A stretch of DNA of 64,000 bases, taken from positions 1-64,000 of the forward strand of contig CAZJHX010000043.1 of assembly GCA_964545715.1 (NCBI GenBank), given 5' to 3'. A program made the translations under genes and the position numbers. This document shows, one piece after another, positions 45,551-52,867 of this stretch (the first letter of the stretch is position 1; every line of letters begins with the position of its first letter). The notes below the pieces were generated by a model. The model did no database searches. It saw only the letters and a program-made list of their open reading frames with translations, and was not told the DNA's origin. This stretch comes from CAZJHX01 sp964545715 (GTDB taxonomy: Bacteria; Myxococcota_A; UBA9042; GCA-2863065).

Positions 45551-45578
45551 CCCCAACGTTGGCGCACCAACGTTGGGG
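45551..45578 (+). terminator. Perfect 12-bp hairpin directly after a stop codon
   Basis: CCCCAACGTTGG (45551-45562) pairs perfectly with CCAACGTTGGGG (45567-45578) around a CGCA loop. It begins one base after the TGA. No U-tract follows, so it may work as a Rho-independent terminator of the L-shaped type or as an mRNA-stabilising end. Confidence 0.6.
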
Positions 45579-45653
45579 TTGACAAACTTCACAGCGCGCC
45601 GGGCTTTACAAGTAAAGCTGTTTACAGATTTGCTGAGTAAAATCATATAGTTA

Positions 45654-45860
45654 TTGCAAATTTGTTAACTGTCGATCTACAGTGGCTTTACAGTCGTGAC
45701 AGCGAAACACTTGTCGCTGAAGCGGCGCTCCCATGAGAGTTGTGAGGATTCAAATCGGGAGCCTGGTGGCTGCCGTGCGTCACGGTCATTGTGTTTGAAT
45801 AAAGGGTTCTGGGGGGCTCTCAGGCACAAGACCGTCGACGCCGGACTGCCCGTTTCTCCT
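45654..45860 (+). ncRNA. Candidate small RNA with promoter and three hairpins
   Basis: No coding frame here looks genuine. TTGCAA (45654-45659) and TACAGT (45678-45683), spaced 18 bp in an AT-rich stretch, could start a transcript near 45690. Downstream lie three successive hairpins: CAGCG/CGCTG (45700-45719), GCTCCC/GGGAGC (45727-45762) and CCGTG/CACGG (45773-45785). The repeat-like hairpin set at 45869-45921 could end it. I could not match it to 6S, SRP, tmRNA or RNase P RNA. The interval 45579-45653 upstream contains only AT-rich sequence with TTTACA repeats. Confidence 0.35.
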
Positions 45861-45864
45861 TACC

Positions 45865-45921
45865 CCCACAAACATCCTGTTTGCGGCCCCTCAGGGGCCT
45901 GATGCGGGCGCTCCTGCGCCC
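45865..45921 (+). repeat. Hairpin repeat copy 2, downstream of gpsA
   Basis: Contains CAAAC-ATCCT-GTTTG (45869-45883), GGCCCC-TCA-GGGGCC (45885-45899) and GGGCGC-TCCT-GCGCCC (45906-45921). It matches, in inverted orientation, the repeat after hemG, with compensating base changes in the first stem. Located just beyond the gpsA stop, it may terminate gpsA transcription. Confidence 0.65.
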
Positions 45922-45961
45922 TTGCCGCCGCGGTCTAAGGCCGTATCGGTTTGTCTGCCCG

Positions 45962-46996
45962 CTAGACCGGAATCGGTTTGTCGATCTCGTACAGCGCCTG
46001 AATCGACATCAGCTCTTTCAGCACGTCTTTGGGTTTGCGGCCATGGTAGGCCAGCTGGTGCACGGCGTGCGCGATGGGCATCGGCACGTCCAGCTTCGTC
46101 GACAGGTTGGCCACCACCCGTGACGTGTTCACGCCCTCGGCCACCTGGTTCATCTCGTCGCGGATCTGGTCGAGGGTCTGCCCGTCCGCCAGTCGCCGGC
46201 CCACCTGGTGGTTGCGGCTCAACGGGCTGGCGCAGGTCACCATCAGGTCACCGACTCCCGCCAGACCGGCAAAGGTCATGGCGTCAGCGCCCAGCCGCTC
46301 TCCGAGCCGCCGGATCTCGGCCAGCCCGCGCGTGACGATCAGCGACTTGGTGTTGTCGCCAAAGCCAAGCCCTGCCGCGACTCCCGCCGCGATGGCAGCC
46401 ACGTTCTTCAGCGCGCCCGCGAGCTCCACGCCCAGGACGTCGTAGTTGCCATAGACGCGAAACGACGGCCCCATAATCGCGCGCGTGGCCTCCACGATCA
46501 CCTCGTCGTACGCCGACGCGATCACGGTGGCGCTCGGGTCCCCGCGTAGGATCTCCTTGGCCAGGTTGGGCCCGCTCAACGCGCCGACGCGCAAGCAGCA
46601 GGTCTCCTCGGTAAGGATTTGGGTCATGCGCTTGGCGGATCCGGGCTCCAGCCCCTTGGAGCACGAGACCAGCAGGTGGTCCGCCAGCAGATCGTCGCCC
46701 AGCGTCCTGGCCACATCGCGCAGGACCTTGGTCGGCACCACCACAAAGATCAGCCGACAGCGCTGCGCCACCTCGGACAGTGACGTCGTCGTCTCAATGC
46801 CCTTGGCCAGCTTGTGGTCCGGGAGATAGCGCGTGTTCAGGCGCTTCTTGGCGATGGAGCGCGCCATCTTCTCGTCGCGCATCCACATCAGGGTCGGCGT
46901 GCCCTTTGAGCGGAGCAGGTGCGCGATCGCGGTGCCCCAGGAGCCGCCGCCCAGAACTCCGACGTGGGTTCGTTCCAAGTGGTTTTGATCCGGCAT
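45962..46996 (-). CDS. gpsA: Glycerol-3-phosphate dehydrogenase [NAD(P)+]
   Basis: 344 residues, cytosolic, reducing dihydroxyacetone phosphate for phospholipid synthesis. ATG 46996 (MPDQNHLERT) places the Rossmann motif VLGGGSWGTAIA at about residue 14; an upstream extension lies antisense to hemG. Further motifs: SCSKGLEPGS, LSGPNLAKEI, catalytic Lys in VELAGALKNVAAIAAG and FGDNTKSLIVTRGLAEI. The divergent hemG start is only 45 bp away. Confidence 0.95.
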   Translation of the reverse strand: MPDQNHLERTHVGVLGGGSWGTAIAHLLRSKGTPTLMWMRDEKMARSIAKKRLNTRYLPDHKLAKGIETTTSLSEVAQRCRLIFVVVPTKVLRDVARTLGDDLLADHLLVSCSKGLEPGSAKRMTQILTEETCCLRVGALSGPNLAKEILRGDPSATVIASAYDEVIVEATRAIMGPSFRVYGNYDVLGVELAGALKNVAAIAAGVAAGLGFGDNTKSLIVTRGLAEIRRLGERLGADAMTFAGLAGVGDLMVTCASPLSRNHQVGRRLADGQTLDQIRDEMNQVAEGVNTSRVVANLSTKLDVPMPIAHAVHQLAYHGRKPKDVLKELMSIQALYEIDKPIPV

Positions 46997-47005
46997 GGGC
47001 CGATG

Positions 47006-47033
47006 TTGACCCCTTTTAGCGGTGCTGTACAGT
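47006..47033 (+). promoter_or_regulatory. Promoter of hemG, leaderless
   Basis: TTGACC (47006-47011) and TACAGT (47028-47033) are spaced 16 bp. The -10 ends 8 nt before ATG 47042. This is the best sigma-70-like promoter in the window and again leaves no room for a Shine-Dalgarno. Confidence 0.6.
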
Positions 47034-47041
47034 CGTCCGCG

Positions 47042-48418
47042 ATGAAGATCGCAGTGATCGGCGGTGGCATCTCGGGCCTGGCCACGGCCTTCAACCTGGT
47101 CCGGCGTGCCGGGGAGCGCGACCTGGCGCTGGACCTCACGCTGATCGAGAGCGGAGACTGCCTGGGCGGCAAGATGCGCACGATCGAGCGCGACGGATAT
47201 CGGTGCGAGGTCGGGCCCAACGGGTGGCTGGACTCCAAGCCCTTCACCATGGACCTGGTCGAGGCGCTGGGCCTCACCGACCAGCTGCTGCGGTCCGACG
47301 ACAGCGCGCGGCGGCGCTTTGTGGTGATCGACGGCGCCCTGAAAGAGCTGCCGACGTCGCCACCCTCGTTTTTGACCTCGGATCTGCTGACGGTTGGCGC
47401 CCGCTTTCGCGTCATTCGCGAGATGTTCGTCAAGAAGCGCACCGCGGACGGCGACGAGACCGTGGCCGAGTTTGCGACGCGCCGTCTTGGGCCTCAGGCG
47501 TACCAGCGACTGGTCGATCCGTTTGTCTCCGGCATCTTCGCCGGGGACCCGACGCGTATCAGTCTCAAAGCGGCCCTGCCGCGGCTGGCCGAGCTGGAGG
47601 CGGAGTACGGCAGCCTGATCACGGCGTCGCGCAAGCTCAAAAAGCAGCGCAGCAAAGACGATCACGGCGGCGCCGCGGGACCGGGCGGGCGACTCACTTC
47701 GTTTCCCGGTGGGGTCTCGCAGCTGATCGACGCGCTGGGGGCCGCCCTGGGCGACCGTGTTCGACTGGGCACAGCGGTCTCAGCGCTGACAAGAACAGCG
47801 AACGGCTGGACTGTCGTGGCGGGCGATCTGACGCTGGCGGACCTGGACGCGGTTGTGCTGGCCGTGCCCGCGTATGCCGCTTCGCAGCTGCTGAGCGGCG
47901 TGGACTCCGACTTCAAAGCGCCCCTGGCGGACATCCCGTACGCGCCCGTGGCCGTCGTGGCGCTCGGGTACCCGCGCGCGGCGGTCGAGGCGTCTCTGGA
48001 CGGCTTTGGATTTCTCATTCCGTCCAGCGAAGAGCGCCCTGTGCTGGGCTGCCTGTGGACGTCGAGCATCTTTCCCGGGCATCGCAGCCCGGCGGACCAC
48101 GTCCTGCTGCGGTCGATGGTCGGTGGAGCACGCATGCCCGAGCTGGCTATGAAGTCGGATGATGAGCTGACCACATTGGTGCGCGAGCAGCTTCAGCAGA
48201 TCATGGGGTTGGATGCGGCGCCGACGTTCGTGAACATCGCGCGCCACAAAGCCGCGATCCCGCAATACGAGACGGGCCATCTGGATCGGCTCGCAGCGGT
48301 AAACGCAGCGCTGGAGCGTTATCCGGGGCTGCATGTCACCGGTAATGCGTTTCGCGGGGTGGGTATAAATGACTGCACCCGCGAGGCCGAAGCGCTCGCG
48401 AGCAAGCTCATGGATTAG
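47042..48418 (+). CDS. hemG: Protoporphyrinogen oxidase, oxygen-dependent
   Basis: 458 residues, FAD enzyme oxidising protoporphyrinogen IX in haem synthesis (called hemY in Bacillus). ATG 47042 starts directly at the dinucleotide fold MKIAVIGGGISGLATAFNL. Other motifs: CLGGKMRT, CEVGPNGWLDS, RRLGPQAYQRLVDPFVSGIF and the C-terminal FAD motif VTGNAFRGVGINDC. Length is normal. It stands alone, divergent from gpsA. Confidence 0.93.
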   Translation: MKIAVIGGGISGLATAFNLVRRAGERDLALDLTLIESGDCLGGKMRTIERDGYRCEVGPNGWLDSKPFTMDLVEALGLTDQLLRSDDSARRRFVVIDGALKELPTSPPSFLTSDLLTVGARFRVIREMFVKKRTADGDETVAEFATRRLGPQAYQRLVDPFVSGIFAGDPTRISLKAALPRLAELEAEYGSLITASRKLKKQRSKDDHGGAAGPGGRLTSFPGGVSQLIDALGAALGDRVRLGTAVSALTRTANGWTVVAGDLTLADLDAVVLAVPAYAASQLLSGVDSDFKAPLADIPYAPVAVVALGYPRAAVEASLDGFGFLIPSSEERPVLGCLWTSSIFPGHRSPADHVLLRSMVGGARMPELAMKSDDELTTLVREQLQQIMGLDAAPTFVNIARHKAAIPQYETGHLDRLAAVNAALERYPGLHVTGNAFRGVGINDCTREAEALASKLMD

Positions 48419-48433
48419 TGGTGCCAGTGGCCA

Positions 48434-48487
48434 GGGCGCAGGAGCGCCCACGTTCGGAGCACACAAGGGGCGGTGAACAGGATGTTC
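48434..48487 (-). repeat. Hairpin repeat copy 3, downstream of hemG
   Basis: Read on the minus strand it contains GAAC-ATCCT-GTTC (48487-48475) and GGGCGC-TCCT-GCGCCC (48449-48434) in the same order and spacing class as copy 2. It begins 15 bp after the hemG stop. Likely a terminator and a dispersed repeat. Confidence 0.65.
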
Positions 48488-48512
48488 GCGGGGGCAACGT
48501 CACGGGCTGCAT

Positions 48513-48800
48513 CTACTGGTTGGCGGCGACTCCGAGAGAGACCAGCACGATGGCCAGCTTGTCTCGGGTGGATCGTTCGGGGTGCAGCTCGTCGATGGGC
48601 TGAGGGGCGCCGTGGCCCTTGTCGGTGTTGATCATCGCGACCGCTTTATCAACGATCTCAATGCTCTGGCCGCTGCGGTCGAGCATGACCGGCTGCGCGA
48701 TGGCTGAGATGACGAACGCAACCAGAACGAACGCCAGGCTCATAAGCAGCTGCTTAGGAGAGCTGGGCGTGCTCGGTGTCTTTGTTCTTGTTCGTCTCAT
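48513..48800 (-). CDS. Small single-span membrane protein
   Basis: 95 residues from ATG 48800, preceded by CAGGAG at good spacing. A basic N-terminus (MRRTRTKTPSTPSSPKQ) precedes one transmembrane helix (SLAFVLVAFVISAIA). A soluble tail of ~60 residues includes EIVDKAVAMINTDKGHG, and a second weak hydrophobic segment lies near the end. Orientation is probably N-in. No family recognised. Confidence 0.65.
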   Translation of the reverse strand: MRRTRTKTPSTPSSPKQLLMSLAFVLVAFVISAIAQPVMLDRSGQSIEIVDKAVAMINTDKGHGAPQPIDELHPERSTRDKLAIVLVSLGVAANQ

Positions 48801-49122
48801 TGTCAAACTCCTGGGTACTGCTATCAGCCGACCGCCCAGACCGAGCCTTTACTCGGTATACGCAGTATATAGGTTATTTACTTCACATTTCGTGCCAGAT
48901 AGGCCCGCTTCAGAACAAGGGTCCGGTTTTGGTGGCGTCCAGACGGGGCAAAAACGGGGTATTGGTCTCGGATCGCGACTTTCATGTCACTTTCGACCCA
49001 CCTGGGTGAAAAAAGTTCACCCACCCCCGCGCGCCGCGATCACAGCGTGAACAAGTGTGTCTGTGTGTGACATCGTGTGTCCTATGTGTGACAGGTGACA
49101 TGCCTTTTTGACGCCTGATGCG
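48801..49122. other. Non-coding region with promoter and direct repeats
   Basis: This is the upstream region of the small membrane protein gene and lies beyond the 3' end of the DUF1501 operon. It holds a 13-bp dyad TATAC-GCA-GTATA (48857-48869) overlapping TATACT on the minus strand (48869-48864), a candidate -10. Two copies of TGTGTGACA (49064-49072 and 49085-49093) are spaced 21 bp, with a third GGTGACA at 49094-49100. No gene is visible. Confidence 0.5.
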
Positions 49123-49151
49123 CTCGGGGGACGACCCCCGATTCCCCCGAG
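49123..49151 (-). terminator. Terminator of the DUF1501 operon with alternative pairing
   Basis: CTCGGGGG (49123-49130) pairs with CCCCCGAG (49144-49151). The same G-run can instead pair with CCCCCG at 49135-49140 around ACGA, so two exclusive hairpins are possible. A further hairpin CGCGC-AAGG-GCGCG lies at 49163-49176. All are just beyond the operon stop. Confidence 0.5.
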
Positions 49152-49185
49152 GGCCCGGCGGTCGCGCAAGGGCGCGCGGCGGGCG

Positions 49186-50601
49186 CTACTTCAGCAGGGC
49201 GCTGATCAGAACCGGGTCCTGGTTCTCGATGTGGTCGTACGACAGCCCCATCGCTTTTAGAACTGTCGCATGGACGTCCGGTGGACGTAGTGTCACCCCG
49301 TTGGGGTCAACCTGGCCAGTGGACATGTCCACGCCCTGATACGTCATGTCGATGTCGTCGGTGCCCCCGACCACGGTGTTGCCCTGGATGCCTGCGCCTG
49401 CAACCAGGCAGCACGACGACAGGTGGTGATCCCGTCCGCCGCGGCTGTTCAGGGTCGGTGTGCGCGCGAAGTCGCTGGTGACCAGCACGGTGGTGCGGTC
49501 CCAGTAGGGCTTGCCGTTGCCGTCCAGCGCCGTCTTCAGGAAGTCGATCAGGTCCGATAGCGCGTTGAAGCCCGTGGCCAGCGCCGGCGCGTGGTCGGTC
49601 TGATAGTCGTCGTCGTGGTGGTCGATGCTGCCGGATCCCAAGCTGATCTTGACCGCCTGACTCAGCCCATTGGTCAGCGCCTGCGCGGCGATCGCCGCCT
49701 GCCCTTTGCCGCCCTCGAGCTCCTGGGCCAGCCGCGACGGATCGATGTCGAACGCCTCGTACAGCGCCTGAATCGCGGGTGGCGGGTTTGCCGTGAACAT
49801 GAAGTGCTGCGCCAGGTCGCCGGACGCCAGGGACAGCGACTTGGTGTGGCTGTCCAAGAACGTGGTCACCGCCTCGTTGCCGTCATACATGATGTCGCTG
49901 CAGCTGTTGGACCACAGGTACTCCGACACGGCGGATGACGTCGCCTCTGTCAGCGGCTCGCCGATCGCGGACAGCACGGTCAGCAGATCGAAGCTCTGGC
50001 GGATCTGCAGCGCGGTCGCAAAGTTGCTCAGCCCCTCATTGTAGGCCTCGCCGCCCACGACCAGGTTGGGCAGCGCCGTCAAGTCGCCTGTGCTGTGTGC
50101 GTGCCAGGTCCCCAGCGAGCTGCCGCTGGCGGACAGGCCGCGCGGAAACTTGCCGGTCAGGTTGTACCTGCGCCCGACCTCGTGGGTCAGCGTGCCCATA
50201 TTGATCCCACGCACAACGCCCACGTCGGCATATTTGTCCGCCAGGCGCCCGATCGCCGGACCAAACGTGATGTTGGACCCGGACGGCTTTACGAGCCCCG
50301 TTCCCTGAGTGTCGATCAAGGCCTGATTCACGGTGCTGTCACCGGCGACGAGGTCGTAGGACGGCAGGATCTTGCCGCTGGTAAACGCGGTGTTGTCGCG
50401 CGGGTCCAGGCACAACAGCTGATCCCAGCCGCCGTCGAAGCTGCACACGATCAGCAGCGGTGACGTGTCGACGTCAAACGTCTGAGCGCGCGCGACGCCT
50501 CCAAAGAGGTTGCCCATCCAGAGCGCGGCGGCGGAAGCGCCCATCCCCTGCAGCATCAAGCGGCGGGAGAAGGCGCGTCGGTTCTTGCTCGTGTTGTTCA
50601 T
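49186..50601 (-). CDS. DUF1501-family Tat-exported protein
   Basis: 471 residues from ATG 50601, with CAGGAG upstream. The N-terminus SRRLMLQGMGASAAALWMGN (after NRRAF) is a twin-arginine-like signal ending near VARA. The body belongs to the DUF1501 group of alkaline-phosphatase-superfamily-like proteins, with VCSFDGGWDQL near the start and TSDFARTPTLNSRGGRDHH near the C-terminus, the family landmark. In planctomycetes such genes pair with DUF1549/PSD cytochromes, as here. Biochemical role is unknown. Last gene of a four-gene operon. Confidence 0.87.
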   Translation of the reverse strand: MNNTSKNRRAFSRRLMLQGMGASAAALWMGNLFGGVARAQTFDVDTSPLLIVCSFDGGWDQLLCLDPRDNTAFTSGKILPSYDLVAGDSTVNQALIDTQGTGLVKPSGSNITFGPAIGRLADKYADVGVVRGINMGTLTHEVGRRYNLTGKFPRGLSASGSSLGTWHAHSTGDLTALPNLVVGGEAYNEGLSNFATALQIRQSFDLLTVLSAIGEPLTEATSSAVSEYLWSNSCSDIMYDGNEAVTTFLDSHTKSLSLASGDLAQHFMFTANPPPAIQALYEAFDIDPSRLAQELEGGKGQAAIAAQALTNGLSQAVKISLGSGSIDHHDDDYQTDHAPALATGFNALSDLIDFLKTALDGNGKPYWDRTTVLVTSDFARTPTLNSRGGRDHHLSSCCLVAGAGIQGNTVVGGTDDIDMTYQGVDMSTGQVDPNGVTLRPPDVHATVLKAMGLSYDHIENQDPVLISALLK

Positions 50602-50630
50602 GACTGACTCCTGTTTCGCCGAAGCGGTGT

Positions 50631-51239
50631 TTAGTAGAGGTGGAAGGCCGGGGAGCTGAAGAGCGCGACGCACGCGCCGGACCAGCCGCCCGCCTCGTAG
50701 ACTTTGCGCAGGGACGCCACGCTCTCGGCGTCGTCGTCCGCGACCTTCTCGCCCAGAAAGCGCAGCTTCAGGTACCGTAGGTTGGCGTCCACGTCGTCGA
50801 AGCGCTGCAGGTCGGTGGTCTTCATCTTGGCGCACACGTCGCGCGCCATGTCGTCCATGAACTTTACGTACAGCGCGGTCGGCTCGGCCGGCTCCACCGT
50901 GGTCTGGATGTAGTCCGGGTGTCCCAGCGTCAGGCCGAGCACGCGCTCGTCCAGCGCCTGGTACTCGGGCCCGTTGGCCTTGGCCTTGACCGTCCAATCC
51001 GCGCCTCCGGCCACGATCGGGATCGAGTTGCGCAGCTGCTGGACCGTCAGGCGCTTCACCTCACGGCTTTGCGGCGGCAGCACCAGGCTGGGGTGGTCCA
51101 CCGGGACGCCGACCACCGAGTCGTCGACGACAGCCGGCGCCGTGGTCTCGATCGGGATGCTGACGTCGCTGCAGGCCGAAGCCATCACACACATCAGGGC
51201 CAGGCTCACTACGAGCATGCTTGAGCTCATCGCTTTCAT
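50631..51239 (-). CDS. Lipoprotein of PSD/DUF1587-like type
   Basis: 202 residues with a lipoprotein signal (MKAMSSSMLVVSLALMCVMASAC). The mature part begins with REVKRLTVQQLRNSI, like the RRLT-x-EY motif that opens planctomycete cytochrome modules, and ends RKVYEAGGWSGACVALFSSPAFHLY, similar to their terminal helix. It contains no CxxCH haem motif itself. Its ATG overlaps the preceding stop by 4 nt. Probably acts with the two neighbours as one split cytochrome-type module. Confidence 0.7.
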   Translation of the reverse strand: MKAMSSSMLVVSLALMCVMASACSDVSIPIETTAPAVVDDSVVGVPVDHPSLVLPPQSREVKRLTVQQLRNSIPIVAGGADWTVKAKANGPEYQALDERVLGLTLGHPDYIQTTVEPAEPTALYVKFMDDMARDVCAKMKTTDLQRFDDVDANLRYLKLRFLGEKVADDDAESVASLRKVYEAGGWSGACVALFSSPAFHLY

Positions 51240-52822
51240 CGGACTCTCCTGTACTGGGGCAGCTCCACCAGGGATTTGACGAGCGCGCGGAAGTCGTCGG
51301 ACAGCTGAAACTCAGCCGCCAGCAGCATCAGCAGCGCGATCTCGTTGTCGCTGCGCAGTGGGTCGAGGACCATCTCGCGGCCCATCAGGTGCTGGAACAG
51401 CGTGCGGACCGTCGTGCTGTGAAACTGCCCGCTGTCGATGACGGTGCTCGCCCACGCGGACGGACCGCCGTCGATGTTCTCGGCCAGCTTGTTGTGCAAC
51501 GGATCGTCGATGTCCGCGTACTGGTGCGCCAGCAGCGTTCCCGGGTTATAGGCGTCCGGGTCGGTGACGTAGAAGCGGTTGCACAAGAACGCCGTCTTGC
51601 CGCTCTTGGTCGGATCGCATTTGGGGTTGTAGACGGGCAGCTCGGCGCTGTTCAGGATGCTGCTTCCGGCCTCCACGATCGGCGCGAAGTGAGCGGCGAG
51701 CGGCTCCAGCACCTGGTGACAGTGGCGACATGTGCAGCGCTGCGTCAGGTCGTCCGCGTCGGGATCGCAGTCGGCGTCGCCGCCGGCCGGAGGCACGAAG
51801 TACTGGCCGGTGAACGCGATGCGCATGCGGTTGGCGCGACCGCGGTTGGTCTGAAAGCGCAGGGTGTACGCCGGCAGCGTCAGGATGCCCGCATGTACGC
51901 CGGATCGGTCGGCTGCGCTCCAGCCCATGTCGGTGAACGCGGGGATGGCGCCGGACACGTCGACGTCGCCGGGACCCGTCTGGTTGAGGGTCTTATTGAG
52001 GTTGACCATGGGCGCCAAGTGCTTCTTCCAGTGCGCGATGGGGCCGTTCATGTACGTGCGCTGCGTGGTCAGGATCTCGGAGTACCCCCGGTCGCCGACG
52101 GTGGAGTCGTCGATGAGCAGCAGCAGCTGCTCGCGCACCTGGGTCAGGATCGTGCGCCCGGTGGTCGGGCCGAAGCAGCGGTTCAGGTTGGGGCCGCAGC
52201 CGCAGCCGCGATCGCTGTTGGCGCGCCGGTCGGTGCACGGACCCTTGACCCCGACGTCCGCCGTCTGCGCGTCAAAGGCGCACACCTTGATCGTCTCACC
52301 CCAGTAGGTGTCGACCAGCACCCAGCCGTCCTGCTGGTACTCGATGCCGTTGTTGTCGGCGGTGATCGTCTTGGGCATGCCGTCAGCCTCAAACTCGGTC
52401 TGCTCCCAGTCGCCGCAGGTCTCGTTGCCCGCGCCCTGGCGCCAGGTCTTCTTGCGCCCCGTGCCGCGTACCGCCCAGATCTCCTTCATGGGGCCCGTCT
52501 TGGAGATCGGGGTGATGACGGTCATCACGTCCACGATGGCCACGTTGTTGACGTTGGGCCACAGCATGTCCTCGTGGTAGCGGCGCATCGCCAGCCGGAA
52601 GTCCTCGGACGCCAGCATGTCGTCGATCATGTCGGCCGGCACCTCACTGAACTGGTCGAGCGCGGTGTACTCCTCGTAGTCGGGCAGACGAAGGCGCAGG
52701 TCGAGCGACAAGCGGCGCAGCATCCGGTAGCGGTCGAGCTCTTGCGAGGCGCCGCATTCGTCGGCTGCCGCTGCGGTCGGCAGAACCGACAGCGACAGCA
52801 GGATGATGAGAAGTCTCTTCAT
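51236..52822 (-). CDS. Exported DUF1549/DUF1588/DUF1585-type cytochrome-like protein
   Basis: 528 residues with a Sec signal (MKRLLIILLSLSVLPTAAAA). The start of the mature protein, RRLSLDLRLRLPDYEEY, resembles DUF1549. The middle is Cys-containing (CGCGPNLNRC). CRHCHQVLEPLAAHFAP resembles DUF1588 and has CxxCH, a possible c-type haem site. The last ~90 residues (LFQHLMGREM to LVELPQYRRVR) resemble DUF1585. AAGGAG precedes the ATG. Predicted periplasmic or surface redox protein; substrate unknown. Confidence 0.78.
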   Translation of the reverse strand: MKRLLIILLSLSVLPTAAAADECGASQELDRYRMLRRLSLDLRLRLPDYEEYTALDQFSEVPADMIDDMLASEDFRLAMRRYHEDMLWPNVNNVAIVDVMTVITPISKTGPMKEIWAVRGTGRKKTWRQGAGNETCGDWEQTEFEADGMPKTITADNNGIEYQQDGWVLVDTYWGETIKVCAFDAQTADVGVKGPCTDRRANSDRGCGCGPNLNRCFGPTTGRTILTQVREQLLLLIDDSTVGDRGYSEILTTQRTYMNGPIAHWKKHLAPMVNLNKTLNQTGPGDVDVSGAIPAFTDMGWSAADRSGVHAGILTLPAYTLRFQTNRGRANRMRIAFTGQYFVPPAGGDADCDPDADDLTQRCTCRHCHQVLEPLAAHFAPIVEAGSSILNSAELPVYNPKCDPTKSGKTAFLCNRFYVTDPDAYNPGTLLAHQYADIDDPLHNKLAENIDGGPSAWASTVIDSGQFHSTTVRTLFQHLMGREMVLDPLRSDNEIALLMLLAAEFQLSDDFRALVKSLVELPQYRRVR

Positions 52823-52867
52823 GGCACAGGTCTCCTTGTCGTGGGGAAGGGCAGGGGATTCGGGGGT

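Noticed and set aside
45747..45756. GATTCAAATC resembling a tRNA T-loop
   Set aside because: The flanking bases do not form a 5-bp T-stem and no acceptor or anticodon stem can be built. It sits instead in a simple GCTCCC/GGGAGC hairpin.
45696..45902. A 68-codon open frame upstream of the gpsA 3' end
   Set aside because: It spans three hairpins of the candidate RNA and ends inside the repeat; no ribosome site or recognisable sequence.
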